From NCBI GenBank assembly GCA_900539845.1, contig UQDP01000004.1, positions 62,001 through 126,000 of the forward strand: 64,000 nt of DNA. The letters run 5' to 3'. Below are positions 17,780-26,006 of this stretch, one piece after another (the first letter of the stretch is position 1; every line of letters starts with the position of its first letter). Origin of the DNA: an uncultured Oscillospiraceae bacterium. Lineage in GTDB: Bacteria; Bacillota; Clostridia; Oscillospirales; Acutalibacteraceae. The notes under the pieces were generated by a model that saw only the letters and a program-made list of their open reading frames with translations, did not search any database and was not told the origin of the DNA. The translations under genes were made by a program, and so were the position numbers.

Positions 17780-18538
17780 TCAGATCCTTACAGGTATTCC
17801 GTTTTCTTTCAAATATTTTTTCAGTTCGGGAATGGGCAGTTCATTAAAATGGAACAGGCTTGCCGCAAGCACTGCGTCCGCCGCTCCCTTTGTAAACGCA
17901 TCGTAAAAATGCTCCTTTTTTCCTGCTCCGCCGCTTGCGATAACCGGTATGCCTACCGCAGTTGAAACGGCATACGTGAGTTCAATATCATAGCCGTTTT
18001 TCTGTCCGTCACAATCCATTGAGGTAAGCAGGATTTCCCCAGCCCCGCGGGAATACGCCTCCTTCGCCCAGGCAACAGCGTCAATCCCTGTCGGAATTCT
18101 ACCGCCGTTGAGATAAACCTCCCAACCTCCGTTTTCGCGTTTTTTTGCGTCAATGGCACACACAACACACTGACTGCCGAATTTATCCGCCGCGTCATTG
18201 ATCAGGCCCGGATTGCGAACCGCCGCCGAATTTACTGAAATCTTATCCGCCCCGGCACGCAAAAGCTCTTTAAAATCATCCGTTGTTCTTATTCCTCCTC
18301 CCACGGTAAAAGGAATAAAAACCGTCTTTGCCACACGCTCAACTATATCTATCATTGTGCTGCGACCCTCATGTGTTGCCGTAATGTCAAGCAGCACAAG
18401 CTCGTCCGCTCCCTGACGGTCATATGCCGCCGCGCACGCAATAGGGTCTCCGGCGTCTCTTAAATCAACGAACGAAACGCCCTTTACCACTCTGCCGTTT
18501 TTAACGTCAAGGCAGGGTATGATTCTTTTGGCATACAT
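17780..18538 (-). CDS. hisF: Imidazole glycerol phosphate synthase, cyclase subunit
   Basis: 252 residues, TIM barrel. Uses ammonia from HisH to turn PRFAR into IGP and AICAR. Begins [20 protein letters not shown], whose D11 is a catalytic acid; the second, near D130, is in VVCAIDAKK. Phosphate-site loops FTVGGGIRT and [12 protein letters not shown] are present. ATG 18538 is two bases behind hisH with GGAGGG upstream. The canonical residues argue for true histidine synthesis and not for the HisF-like subunits of nonulosonic acid pathways. Confidence 0.95.
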   Translation of the reverse strand: MYAKRIIPCLDVKNGRVVKGVSFVDLRDAGDPIACAAAYDRQGADELVLLDITATHEGRSTMIDIVERVAKTVFIPFTVGGGIRTTDDFKELLRAGADKISVNSAAVRNPGLINDAADKFGSQCVVCAIDAKKRENGGWEVYLNGGRIPTGIDAVAWAKEAYSRGAGEILLTSMDCDGQKNGYDIELTYAVSTAVGIPVIASGGAGKKEHFYDAFTKGAADAVLAASLFHFNELPIPELKKYLKENGIPVRI

Positions 18539-18540
18539 AC

Positions 18541-19152
18541 TTATCCCTCCGCCGCTATAAAGTTTTTAAGGATCTGAAGACCTGCGGCGCCGCTTTTTTC
18601 AGGATGGAACTGGGTCGCAAACAGGTTTCCGCGCTCAACTGCGCACTGTATTTTCACTCCGTATTCCGCCGTTGCCGCAACATCGCTCAATTCAGCGCCG
18701 TTCAGATAGTATGAATGAACAAAATAGAAATAACTGCCTTGGGGGATATTCTTAAACAAACGGCTGTTTGCCCGGATCTCAACGCTGTTCCAGCCTATAT
18801 GGGGGACTTTCAGACCGTTGTTTTTTGGAATAAGGGAAATGTCTCCGCCAAGCAGCCCTAAACCGTCCGCATCGGGGCTCTCGTCACTTTTTTCAAATAA
18901 AAGCTGAAGTCCAAGGCATATTCCGAGAAACGGTTTTCCGCTTAAAGCCGCCTTTTTTACTGATCCGATAAGCCCTCTTTCGTCCATAGATCTCATAGCG
19001 TCTCCGAACGAACCGACTCCCGGAAGTATAACACTGTCCGCCGCTTCTATTTCACCGGGATCTGAGGTGATAATGTTTTCAGCGCCGATAAAATCAAGCG
19101 CTTTTTTAACGCTCATAAGATTGCCGGCGCCGTAATCGATGATTGCGGTCAA
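18541..19152 (-). CDS. hisH: Imidazole glycerol phosphate synthase, glutaminase subunit
   Basis: 203 residues, class I glutamine amidotransferase. Nucleophile Cys in [16 protein letters not shown] (about residue 80), and the His-Glu pair in TQFHPEKSG near 185. Oxyanion region GVGSFGDAM at 50-58. The start is TTG 19152 with GGGAG four to five bases upstream. Only hisH and hisF are seen here; the rest of the pathway must be elsewhere. Confidence 0.95.
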   Translation of the reverse strand: MTAIIDYGAGNLMSVKKALDFIGAENIITSDPGEIEAADSVILPGVGSFGDAMRSMDERGLIGSVKKAALSGKPFLGICLGLQLLFEKSDESPDADGLGLLGGDISLIPKNNGLKVPHIGWNSVEIRANSRLFKNIPQGSYFYFVHSYYLNGAELSDVAATAEYGVKIQCAVERGNLFATQFHPEKSGAAGLQILKNFIAAEG

Positions 19153-19231
19153 TTTTCTCCCGCCTTTCAGGTAAATTAAGACTATGACAATAATTTTATC
19201 ATATCAATAGCGGCATTTCAACACAAAATCA

Positions 19232-19260
19232 TTGACAAACGCGCCTGTTTGAGATACAAT
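19232..19260 (+). promoter_or_regulatory. Promoter of the interrupted tRNA-Ser gene
   Basis: TTGACA (19232-19237), 17 bases, TACAAT (19255-19260). It lies 50 bases before the tRNA 5' half, and reads on through the element's left end into the complete tRNA-Ser at 19511. Confidence 0.8.
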
Positions 19261-19310
19261 TCATAAGTAACGCGAACATCGCGCCGAACTTCTCTAAGTT
19301 CATCAAATAC

Positions 19311-19351
19311 GGAGACGTATCGAAGTGGTCATAACGGGGCTGACTCGAAAT
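19311..19351 (+). pseudogene. 5' half of tRNA-Ser(CGA), split by the element (attL side)
   Basis: Acceptor 5' strand GGAGACG, D-arm, and anticodon stem up to ACTCGAAAT (19343-19351), after which the sequence departs from tRNA. The 5' strand pairs perfectly with CGTCTCC in the fragment ending at 42126, so the two are halves of one former gene. Confidence 0.85.
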
Positions 19352-19510
19352 TTTGCGGGAAACTGTCCGTTTCGTCCACCAAAAACCTTGTAACCGTGCG
19401 GGTTTTACCCGGTTCGAAAATTGAATAAGTTTGCTGTTCTTTCCGTCAGTTCTTTCCAAAGCCCTTTTTCACCGGAAAAAGGCGGGAAAAAACGACGGCT
19501 GAGCATATAG
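19352..19510. other. Relic of a second, related element left end
   Basis: This stretch repeats in degenerate form what follows the complete tRNA-Ser: a TGCGGGTTT box (19397) and then GTTCTTTCC at 19436 and 19449. It reads as the left end of an earlier or tandem relative. No gene is seen in the whole gap 19153-19510. Confidence 0.5.
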
Positions 19511-19599
19511 GGAGCGGTATCGAAGTGGTCATAACGGGCCTGACTCGAAATCAGGTAGTCCTCACGGGCTCGTGGGTTCGAATCCCACCCGCTCCGCCA
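19511..19599 (+). tRNA. tRNA-Ser(CGA), complete copy inside the element
   Basis: 89 nt with encoded CCA. Acceptor GGAGCGG/CCGCTCC, anticodon stem CCTGA/TCAGG with loop CTCGAAA giving CGA, long variable arm and T-loop TTCGAAT. It differs from the split host gene in acceptor, variable arm and T-arm, so it is a distinct allele brought by the element, which would cover the loss of the host gene. Confidence 0.92.
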
Positions 19600-19603
19600 T
19601 CGA

Positions 19604-19645
19604 AAAATCCAGTAACCATGCGGGTTTCTGGATTTTTCTTTTTTT
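19604..19645 (+). terminator. Terminator after the complete tRNA-Ser
   Basis: AAAAATCCAG pairs with CTGGATTTTT around the TGCGGG loop, followed by CTTTTTTT. Confidence 0.85.
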
Positions 19646-19675
19646 GCGCCCGCTCCAAAAATCACCCGATTTTGG

Positions 19676-19707
19676 GCTGTTCTTTCCAAAATTTTGGAAA
19701 GAACAGC
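19676..19707. repeat. Perfect 32-bp palindrome at the integrase end
   Basis: GCTGTTCTTTCCAAAA followed at once by its complement, then TTTTT. It holds two opposed GTTCTTTCC boxes and lies eight bases from the integrase stop, so it can serve as terminator, protein-binding site, or both. Confidence 0.7.
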
Positions 19708-19715
19708 TTTTTGCT

Positions 19716-20927
19716 TTATTCCCCACTTTTTTCTGCATTTTGCTCCCATCTGCTGCCGAAATCGCCCGCTTCGGGAAGCGGCATACCGCTCACCATCGCC
19801 TGCGCCGAGGAGAGTTTCGAACTGTAATCCAGATGGGCGTAAATGTTCGCCGTGGTGGAAAAATCCGAATGCCCCAGCCAGTCTTGAATCTGCTTGAGCG
19901 GCACGCCGTTGGCAAGCAGAAGGGATGCGCAGCTGTGCCTGAGATCGTGGAAGCGCATTTTCTTCATGCCGTGACGCTGGATGAAAGCAGGAAACTGGGA
20001 TGTCAGATAGTCAGGCTTCATCCGCTCGCCCAACTCGTCCACGAACACAAAGCCGTCGTATTCGTAGTTGTAGCAGTTGCCGCAGACCTGCTTGTTCAGT
20101 TCCTGCGCCGCCTTGACCTCCGCAAAGTATTCCTTGAACCTTCCCACCAGCGGCAGAGTGCGCATACTGGATTTGGTTTTTGCCGACTCCTGCTCAATGA
20201 TCTGCGTTTTCCCGCCCATATTGACGGAGGTCACCGTCCGTTTGATGGTCAGCGTTCCCCGCTCAAAGTCGATGGCGTCCCACTTGAGCCCCAGCACCTC
20301 GCCACGGCGCAGACCGTAAAAGGCGGCAACCAGCACCGGCAGCTCCAGCTTTGTACCCTTGACCACGTCAAATAAGCGCTGAAGCTCCGCCGCATCCAGA
20401 AATACCGGCTGGAAATCGTTCTTCTTGGGGCGGTCTACCTTCATCGCCACATTCTGCGCCACCAGATCGGTTTTCATGGCGTATTTCAGCGCCTGATGAA
20501 TCACAGCGTGGTAATGGATGACGGAATTGGGCTTGACGGTTTTCAGCTTCTCGGAATAAAACTGCTGGATGTGCCTTGCTTCCAAGTCCTTTAGAGTAAT
20601 CGGTTTATTCCGGAAATACGGCTCAATGGTCTGCTTCACCATGCTCTCATAGGAGCCGAAGGTGGTGGGCTTCACCCTGACCTTGACGATCTCCAGCCAG
20701 CCGAGAAGATAATCGGCAAACAGCATATTGGAGCAAAGCTCGCCGATCTCTGCTGGTGGCTCAAACTCGCTGCGGATGCGTGCGAGTTCTGCTTCCGCTT
20801 TTCGTTTGTTTCCCTTTTCGGGAAGTCCGGTGGATATGTACTTGACGTGCCGTTTGTTTTTGCTGTCGTAATAACTCAGCACGGCGTAGTAGTACCCTTT
20901 TTTAACCTGTAAATGTCCTGATACCAA
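19716..20927 (-). CDS. int: Tyrosine recombinase (integrase)
   Basis: 403 residues. N-terminal arm-binding-like domain (YYYAVLSYYDSKNKRHVKYI), SAM-like core-binding domain (about 65-165), and catalytic domain with GLRRGEVLGLKW (R207), HDLRH (H327, R330), LGHSD (H353) and the nucleophile Tyr in NIYAHL (Y363). The start is TTG 20927 with GGAG nine bases upstream. It sits at the left end next to the core site, as in Tn916-like and other clostridial elements. All catalytic residues are intact, so it should be active; it presumably acts on the tRNA-Ser anticodon loop. Confidence 0.95.
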   Translation of the reverse strand: MVSGHLQVKKGYYYAVLSYYDSKNKRHVKYISTGLPEKGNKRKAEAELARIRSEFEPPAEIGELCSNMLFADYLLGWLEIVKVRVKPTTFGSYESMVKQTIEPYFRNKPITLKDLEARHIQQFYSEKLKTVKPNSVIHYHAVIHQALKYAMKTDLVAQNVAMKVDRPKKNDFQPVFLDAAELQRLFDVVKGTKLELPVLVAAFYGLRRGEVLGLKWDAIDFERGTLTIKRTVTSVNMGGKTQIIEQESAKTKSSMRTLPLVGRFKEYFAEVKAAQELNKQVCGNCYNYEYDGFVFVDELGERMKPDYLTSQFPAFIQRHGMKKMRFHDLRHSCASLLLANGVPLKQIQDWLGHSDFSTTANIYAHLDYSSKLSSAQAMVSGMPLPEAGDFGSRWEQNAEKSGE

Positions 20928-21051
20928 TTTATAAAACTCCTTTCTTTGCTTTTACACAGGACAGTCCGGCACCGACAAGGCCATTGTACCCTGCCGGTGC
21001 CGTTCTTTCCATTGTGTGAAGGTCGTGCTCCGCACACATTTTCGGTTCGAA

Positions 21052-21975
21052 TCAGCGGCTGTCCCTGTCACGCTCCCGTCTGCGCTGCCATTGTTCCAAC
21101 AGCTTAATGACTATATCGCAGATCTGCTTATCCGTGTAATTCTTCGGGAAATATTTGCGAATGTCCTCCCGCTTGAATTTATATTGCTCCTGCTGGTTGG
21201 GCTTCTGCTCGGCGAGGATGTCGTAGATCGTCTGGTCTTGCAGCACCCCCTCCTGTGAAAGCTTCTTTAAGCGGATTGCCTGTGCGTGGGACGGCGTGCA
21301 GTCGTTCAGTTCCATTGCGTTTAACAACACCCGTTGCTCCGACTGGTCTAAGTATGAGATTTCTACCGCAGGGTTGAAAGCAATTTTGTTTTCGTCTACC
21401 ATTTCTAATAGTTCGGGGATCAAGTAGGTCAAGCGAATATATCTGCGGACTTGGTCTTTGCTTTCACCTGCATCGTCGGCTACTTTTTCCACACTCAACA
21501 ACTTCTCTGCAACTTGCACAGAAGCTTTACCTTGATGTTTTATCGCATCTAATTTCATCTTGTAGGCAAACGCCTTTTCACTGGGCAAAATATGTTCCCG
21601 TTGCAGGTTAGCGTCCACCATTGCAATGACTGCTTCATCATCGCTCATCTCTCGAATGATTACGGGCATTGTCTCGATCCCCAGCACCTGACACGCCGCC
21701 AGCCTTCTGTGCCCGGAGATCAGCTCATAGCCGCCCTCCGGCAAAGGGCGGGCGAGCGCCGGTGTGAGCGTACCAAACTTTTGGATGCTCTCGATCAGCC
21801 GTTTCATCTCGTCATCGTTCTGGATTTTGAACGGGTGCTCTTTGAACGGGTGAAGCTCATTTAATGGAATTTCTTTTACCCGTTCCAGTTTTGCATCATC
21901 TCGTTCCTCCTGCGAAGAAAACAGCTCGTCCAGCGAATTTGTTGGTAAAGTAAAATCAGATTTTCGTTTTGTCAT
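21052..21975 (-). CDS. ParB/Spo0J-like partition or nuclease-domain protein
   Basis: 307 residues from ATG 21975, chosen for AGGAGG eight bases upstream inside the end of the preceding gene. ParB N-terminal domain: IPLNELHPFKEHPF, then GGYELISGHRRLAACQVLG near 78-96 and MVDANLQREHILPSEKAFAY near 113-132, followed by the KorB-like helix-turn-helix region (KVADDAGESKDQVRRYIRL). No ParA ATPase gene is nearby. Such solo ParB-like proteins are common in integrative elements and may act in gene regulation or element maintenance instead of partition. The C-terminal third is charged and probably flexible. Confidence 0.88.
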   Translation of the reverse strand: MTKRKSDFTLPTNSLDELFSSQEERDDAKLERVKEIPLNELHPFKEHPFKIQNDDEMKRLIESIQKFGTLTPALARPLPEGGYELISGHRRLAACQVLGIETMPVIIREMSDDEAVIAMVDANLQREHILPSEKAFAYKMKLDAIKHQGKASVQVAEKLLSVEKVADDAGESKDQVRRYIRLTYLIPELLEMVDENKIAFNPAVEISYLDQSEQRVLLNAMELNDCTPSHAQAIRLKKLSQEGVLQDQTIYDILAEQKPNQQEQYKFKREDIRKYFPKNYTDKQICDIVIKLLEQWQRRRERDRDSR

Positions 21976-21989
21976 TGCGTTTGCCTCCT

Positions 21990-22328
21990 TTATTGCCATT
22001 TCAGATTGCTTTCACCGGGACGGAGAAACACCGCTTCGACGTCCGCCTGAAACCTGTGCCAACGCAGTGCTTCCGCCTTCAGCATCGGCGTGTCAATAAA
22101 GCCGAGTGTATTTGCTTTCACTGCAAGCTGGTTGATGTTGTTGCCGATGGCGGAAAGCTGGCGCATTGCTTCATAAAATCTTGCGTCCGGCTTTTCCTTC
22201 GGCTCGTAGCCGTGCAGCAGAATTCGTATCACCGCTGTTTCTGTAATTCCGCAAAGCTCTGCCTTGCGTTTTAATTCTCTGACGTCCTGCGGGGAAAGCC
22301 AGAACTGTTTTTTGATTCTTTGTTTCAT
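21990..22328 (-). CDS. MobC-like relaxosome accessory protein
   Basis: 112 residues, starting MKQRIKKQFWLSPQDVRELKRKA, a ribbon-helix-helix-type N-terminus seen in MobC proteins, with the family's later RQLSAIGNNINQLAVKAN motif (about 59-76). MobC helps a relaxase open oriT. It is followed by the ParB-like gene at a 14-base gap. No relaxase gene is present in this element, so it may work with a relaxase provided in trans. Confidence 0.82.
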   Translation of the reverse strand: MKQRIKKQFWLSPQDVRELKRKAELCGITETAVIRILLHGYEPKEKPDARFYEAMRQLSAIGNNINQLAVKANTLGFIDTPMLKAEALRWHRFQADVEAVFLRPGESNLKWQ

Positions 22329-22331
22329 CAT

Positions 22332-22456
22332 GTTCTTCCTTTCTTTACGGGGTATTAGGGGCGCTCCCTAACGAGATTTACCGTTTTACGACCTTTGGGA
22401 GTATAAACGGTCTGCTCGCTAAGATAGCGCAGCCTAAAACCTCCGCTCCATTTTTC
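22332..22456. other. Possible oriT-like intergenic region
   Basis: Between the two MobC-like genes. It holds ACCGTTT paired with AAACGGT (about 22379-22411), a small CGCTA/TAGCG hairpin (near 22418) and GGGGCGCTCCC near 22351. Hairpins next to mobC are usual for oriT, but no known nick motif was identified. Confidence 0.3.
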
Positions 22457-22717
22457 TTACTTCAGTAAGTCTTCTATCACACTCAGGCGATGGAGGATTT
22501 CGTTCCTTTCGAGTGAATCAAAATCCTTTTTCAGTTGTCGGATAAGCCGAAAAGTCTTGTAGATTTTCTCATCGGTTGCGGCTTTTACATCTTTTCCAAG
22601 CCCCAGCCTTCTCAGGTATTCCGATAGAGAAAGTCCGCAATAAAATGCGTTTTCGCTGAGCTTCTCCTTCTCGGCAGGCGTTACCCGCACGTTGATTCCA
22701 AGTGTTTTGCTTCTCAT
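22457..22717 (-). CDS. Small MobC/ribbon-helix-helix-like protein
   Basis: 86 residues: LGINVRVTPAEKEKLSENA then GLSLSEYLRRLGLG, the N-terminal pattern of MobC-type relaxosome and plasmid ribbon-helix-helix proteins, with a short C-terminal helix region (FRLIRQLKKDFDSL). It is the second protein of this kind in the element. It may bind the neighbouring intergenic hairpins. The ATG at 22717 has AAAGGA upstream. Confidence 0.65.
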   Translation of the reverse strand: MRSKTLGINVRVTPAEKEKLSENAFYCGLSLSEYLRRLGLGKDVKAATDEKIYKTFRLIRQLKKDFDSLERNEILHRLSVIEDLLK

Positions 22718-22775
22718 AAAATCTCAATCCTTTCCTTTGTTTGTGACAGCAATGACGGCTGTGACGGATATTTCG

Positions 22776-23792
22776 CTATACCGTGATATTCCCGTCATTT
22801 GCGTCACCGCCGTCACGGCGTATGAATTTAATCAGCCGGCTTTGTCCCGTCCGCTTGGTGCGGTACTCGATTCCGGCGGGCTCCAGCACCTCATAGTAAA
22901 ACTGCCCCAAGTACTTGGTGACCACATTGGGCGTGGTTTCCGTCTCCGCCATATCGGCGATCAGCTCGGTGGCGGTTCCCACCCATTCGGTGCGGGTTTT
23001 CATAAATTCCACTACCCGAAAAAGGAATTGCGGAATCTCCGCCCTGCGGATTTCCTCCGTGTTCTTGCGCTCCACCAGCTCCCATTTCAGGTCCTGAAAC
23101 CGTAGGGTCATCTCCTGATATTCCACATCCCGCCCGCAGGCAAGAAGCGTGGCGTCCCTGCTGCTTCGCTTGCGCTTGAGCACATAATTGGTGTCTGCCG
23201 CTCCGGTAATGCCGGTAGAGCCGCTAACCTCATTGAACGGATCGTCCCCGTCCTTGAGTTTTCGCAGATGGTGGACGAGGATAATGGAAATATCGTGCTC
23301 GTCGGCGATTCGTTTGATAGAGGAAATGTCATCGTAATCGTTGCCGTACATTCCCGCTTTCCCGGCGCTTCCCTTGGAATCACGCACCTTTTGAAGCGTA
23401 TCGATGATTACCAGCTTTGTTTTCGGGAAGTCCTCTAAAAAGTTGATGATTTCCTCCTCCAGCCCGTTCCCGATCAAGCCGCAGGTCACCGATAAATGAA
23501 CACTTCGGTTTGAATCATCTGTCAAATCGAAAAGCCTGTCTTTGATCCGCCTTAGCGTATCCTCCAAACAGAGATACAGCACGTCGCAATGCATGGTCGG
23601 GATTCCCCAAACGGGAAGCCCCTGCGATACCTGCAAGCCGAGCCACAGCATCAGCCAGCTTTTGCCGATTTTTGCGGCTCCGCTCAGGACATTTACCCCT
23701 TGCGGGATCAGCCCGTCGACAATGAACATGGTCTTGCTCATCGGTGTGGCCAGCAGAGTTTCTGCGTCCACGGTTACTAATTTTCTTTTCAT
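22776..23792 (-). CDS. RepA-like AAA_25 ATPase
   Basis: 338 residues from ATG 23792 (GGAATG upstream; the frame runs on to 24197 but overlaps a better gene). Walker A SGAAKIGKS (37-45), Walker B LVIIDTLQKV near 120, and a RecA-like sensor region ISIILVHHLRK followed by GSTGITGAADTNYVL. This is the RepA/RecA-like hexameric helicase family used in plasmid and element replication. The C-terminal 80 residues look like a winged-helix domain (TATELIADMAETETTPNVV). It suggests that the excised element can replicate. Confidence 0.85.
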   Translation of the reverse strand: MKRKLVTVDAETLLATPMSKTMFIVDGLIPQGVNVLSGAAKIGKSWLMLWLGLQVSQGLPVWGIPTMHCDVLYLCLEDTLRRIKDRLFDLTDDSNRSVHLSVTCGLIGNGLEEEIINFLEDFPKTKLVIIDTLQKVRDSKGSAGKAGMYGNDYDDISSIKRIADEHDISIILVHHLRKLKDGDDPFNEVSGSTGITGAADTNYVLKRKRSSRDATLLACGRDVEYQEMTLRFQDLKWELVERKNTEEIRRAEIPQFLFRVVEFMKTRTEWVGTATELIADMAETETTPNVVTKYLGQFYYEVLEPAGIEYRTKRTGQSRLIKFIRRDGGDANDGNITV

Positions 23793-23919
23793 AAGTACAT
23801 TCCTTTCATTTTTGTTTTTCGGACAGTTAGAACGCTGAAATCGAGGGAGTTGGTATGATTCCTTTATGTACCCCGATCCGGCGTCAAAAAGACCTTGTAA
23901 ACTGGGTGTTTTCACACCC

Positions 23920-24276
23920 CTAATTGTCCGCTTTGCGCTTTCTTGCGCTCTCGTTTTTCTGCCTGCGGTGCACCTTTTTGCTGCACGATGGGCAGTATTT
24001 CTGCCGGTTGGAGTTCGGCACAAAAGCCGCTCCGCACTCGGCGCAGTGATAAGTACGCTGCTTGAAAATGTCCGCATACAGCTCCTTTTCGGCTGGTAAA
24101 ACCGCATTCCGGAAATACCTGCATAGCAGCGAATAAGATATGGTCTGCGGGCAGATGCAGGATTCGCCGTCGTCCAGCAGCAGACAGTTGCCGTCATCGA
24201 AATTGGCGCACAGCCTTTTTATCAGGCGGTTGCACCGTGAGCGCTGGGATGGGGTCAGCCGCAGGATTTCAGGCAC
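23920..24276 (-). CDS. Cysteine-rich, zinc-ribbon element protein
   Basis: 118 residues. The C-terminal half holds CxxC pairs at C78/C81 and C95/C98 (TYHCAECG, YCPSC) followed by a basic tail, a zinc-ribbon likely to bind DNA or RNA. The N-terminal half has extra Cys (C15, C23, C31, C40, C42, C52). Proteins of this shape, often named cysteine-rich VLP-type, are common in clostridial conjugative elements. It overlaps the preceding HTH gene by eight bases, so the two are co-translated. Function unknown. Confidence 0.7.
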   Translation of the reverse strand: MPEILRLTPSQRSRCNRLIKRLCANFDDGNCLLLDDGESCICPQTISYSLLCRYFRNAVLPAEKELYADIFKQRTYHCAECGAAFVPNSNRQKYCPSCSKKVHRRQKNESARKRKADN

Positions 24277-24502
24277 TTGATTTCACCTCCTTTTTCTCTT
24301 CAGTCACGAAGTTAATCACACTGACTTTCGGGATTTTGAAACTGTTGCCGATTTTGATTGCCTGCAATTCACCATCGTTGATGAGATCGTAGGCAAGCTG
24401 ACGGCTGATGCCCAGCATTTCCCGAAGCTGCTGGACGGTCACGATGTCCGGATATTCCGGAAACATCATCTGATAAAGCTCTTTGAGCTCCGATTTTTTC
24501 AT
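24269..24502 (-). CDS. MerR/excisionase-type helix-turn-helix protein
   Basis: 77 residues with the DNA-binding pattern VTVQQLREMLGISRQLAYDL and IKIGNSFKIPKVSVINFV, the helix-turn-helix_17 layout of excisionases. GGAGG lies just upstream of ATG 24502. It is the first gene of the leftward backbone cluster, next to the repeat array, and could direct excision or control that operon. Confidence 0.78.
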   Translation of the reverse strand: MKKSELKELYQMMFPEYPDIVTVQQLREMLGISRQLAYDLINDGELQAIKIGNSFKIPKVSVINFVTEEKKEVKSSA

Positions 24503-24711
24503 AGCGCTTCAATCCTCCTTTTTTATGGCTATGTAAGGCAGATATCGGCGTGAGGATCATAGTGCCATCCGATATCTGCTGCGTTTTTCCGAATGTCGTT
24601 TTCTATCCCTGCCCCCGTCAAGCGGCGTTGCCGTGCTCGCTTCTTTCGGAAGGTCGTGGCACAGTCATATCCCACTCGGATTATTATTCAATTTTCAAGG
24701 TACAGTAAGAA

Positions 24712-25312
24712 GGTCTTTCACTTATTCCCACAGGGAGAGGTCAAACGCACCCCCTAAACGGGAAAAAAATTTGAGAATTTGAAAAGTCCTTTCACTTGTT
24801 CCCACTGGGGAGAGCAAAATTATCGGGTGTTTTTGAAAAATTTTTTGTTTTGCAAAAGACCCCTTCACTCATTTGGACAAAGGGGGCCGAAATGCACACC
24901 CATTTTCGGGCTTTTTCTCAAAAAATTTTTTGAAAAAATTTACCCTTCACTTATTCCCACCGGGAAGGGGCCAATTCCAACCCTATTTCAAAAAATATTT
25001 TGCTGTTTGTAAAAAACCTCCTCACTTATTCCCACTGGGAGAAACCAAATGCACACCCTAAATCTCAAAAAAAATTACCCCTTCACTTATTTGGAATTGG
25101 GAAGTCGAAACGCACCCTGTTTTCACAAAAAATTAAAAAAATATTTTTTGTTCGGTTGTGGGACGGCTATTTTACTTACCTAAAAAGTCCTTTCACTTAT
25201 TTGGAATTTGAGTGCCAAAACGCAACCTGTTTTTCAGAAAAAGCAGAAAAAATTTTTTGAAAAACTGTTTATCTCAAAAACATCCCCTCACTTGTTCCCA
25301 CTGGGAAAGGGC
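24712..25312. repeat. Eight-copy iteron-like repeat array
   Basis: Units begin near 24715, 24788, 24860, 24943, 25017, 25078, 25189 and 25284, mostly 61-83 bases apart with two wider steps. The consensus starts CCYTTCACTTATTCCCACTG, continues GGGAGAGGCC and an ACGCACCC-like end, and is followed by AAAAAATTTTTT-like AT stretches. Two subtypes occur: with TTCCCACTGGGA and with TTTGGAATTGGGA. No frame runs through it (the gap 24503-25562 has no gene). It could be a replication origin or partition site for the RepA- and ParB-like proteins. Confidence 0.75.
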
Positions 25313-25406
25313 TTTTGGGGATAGTAATCCCGAAAAAAGGCAAAAAAATTTGCCCGCCGGAAGTGGCGGGCAGGGATATAACTGTAAAGGTGATGCCGAC
25401 AAAGTA

Positions 25407-25440
25407 AAGAAGCTGTTCCGATTGGAGCAGCTTCTTTTTT
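25407..25440 (+). terminator. Terminator-like hairpin beyond the repeat array
   Basis: AAGAAGCTG pairs with CAGCTTCTT around a 12-base loop and is followed by TTTT. A GC stem GCCCGCC/GGCGGGC lies just before it (about 25351-25370). No gene upstream on this strand is seen, so it may end a transcript from the array. Confidence 0.6.
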
Positions 25441-25492
25441 CGAACAAGCATCCAAACAAACTGTTCTATTCCTTATAAATCGGCAAAAAACA

Positions 25493-25521
25493 TTGATTTT
25501 CTTCTCAGCTTGTTGTATAAT
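25493..25521 (+). promoter_or_regulatory. Predicted promoter of the small HTH gene
   Basis: TTGATT (25493-25498), 17 bases, TATAAT (25516-25521), 42 bases before the ATG. Confidence 0.7.
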
Positions 25522-25562
25522 TATGCTGTATTTTTATATCTACCCGAAAGTGAGGGCGAAAA

Positions 25563-25751
25563 ATGGATTTGAATGTAGAACGCTGGTGCTCGATGAAAGA
25601 GATTTGCGAATACCTTGGTGTCAGCCGGGACACCGTTTTAGCATGGATTGAAAAAAGAGAAATGCCCGCCACGAAAATCGGCAGGCTGTGGAAATTCAAG
25701 ATAAGCGAAGTGGACGCTTGGATGAAATCCGGCGTTGCGGCGGAGAAATAA
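25563..25751 (+). CDS. Excisionase-type helix-turn-helix protein
   Basis: 62 residues: WCSMKEICEYLGVSRDTVLA then MPATKIGRLWKFKISEVDAW, a complete HTH_17 (MerR-like winged helix) domain and nothing else. It may control the element's rightward genes. GAGGG lies upstream at an acceptable distance. A second protein of this class is at 24269-24502. Confidence 0.78.
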   Translation: MDLNVERWCSMKEICEYLGVSRDTVLAWIEKREMPATKIGRLWKFKISEVDAWMKSGVAAEK

Positions 25752-25762
25752 CGGAGCACATG

Positions 25763-25972
25763 ATGGACGAACAGAGATTGAAAGCCTTTGAGGATATGCT
25801 CGCTGCCATCTTGAGGCAGTACGACGATACAGCAGAAAAGATGGCGAAGCTCAAAGCCGAGGGCAAGGAGAAAACCGTCACCTACCGCCAGCTTTTTGCC
25901 AACAAGCTGCAATATCAAACGATCTTGTCGTACTACCGGACATACGGACTTTTGAATAAGGATAATAGATAA
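25763..25972 (+). CDS. Hypothetical small helical protein (69 aa)
   Basis: Begins MDEQRLKAFEDMLAAILRQY; the second of two adjacent ATGs is preferred because GGAG lies six bases upstream. Predicted all-helical, with many Lys, Glu and Gln, and a Tyr-rich end (QTILSYYRTYGLL). It follows the HTH gene by 11 bases and is probably co-transcribed. I do not recognise a family; small proteins of this kind are common in clostridial mobile elements. Confidence 0.6.
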   Translation: MDEQRLKAFEDMLAAILRQYDDTAEKMAKLKAEGKEKTVTYRQLFANKLQYQTILSYYRTYGLLNKDNR

Positions 25973-26006
25973 CGAAGGCACAAATATGCCCGACAAGAAT
26001 TGATAA

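Noticed and set aside
17780-19152. HisH/HisF-like proteins of a nonulosonic acid pathway
   Set aside because: HisF has both canonical catalytic Asp motifs and no sugar-pathway genes are adjacent.
19405-19749. 114-residue minus-strand protein across the tRNA-Ser
   Set aside because: It is the complement of the tRNA and its terminator (a GWDSNPRAREDY-type reading), a well-known false gene.
22776-24197. 473-residue form of the RepA-like ATPase
   Set aside because: The extra N-terminal codons overlap the zinc-ribbon gene in another frame and have a shadow-like composition; ATG 23792 has a ribosome site and the proper domain start.
24712-25312. CRISPR array
   Set aside because: The units are repeated along most of their length, differ in sequence and spacing, have no unique spacers, and no cas genes are nearby.
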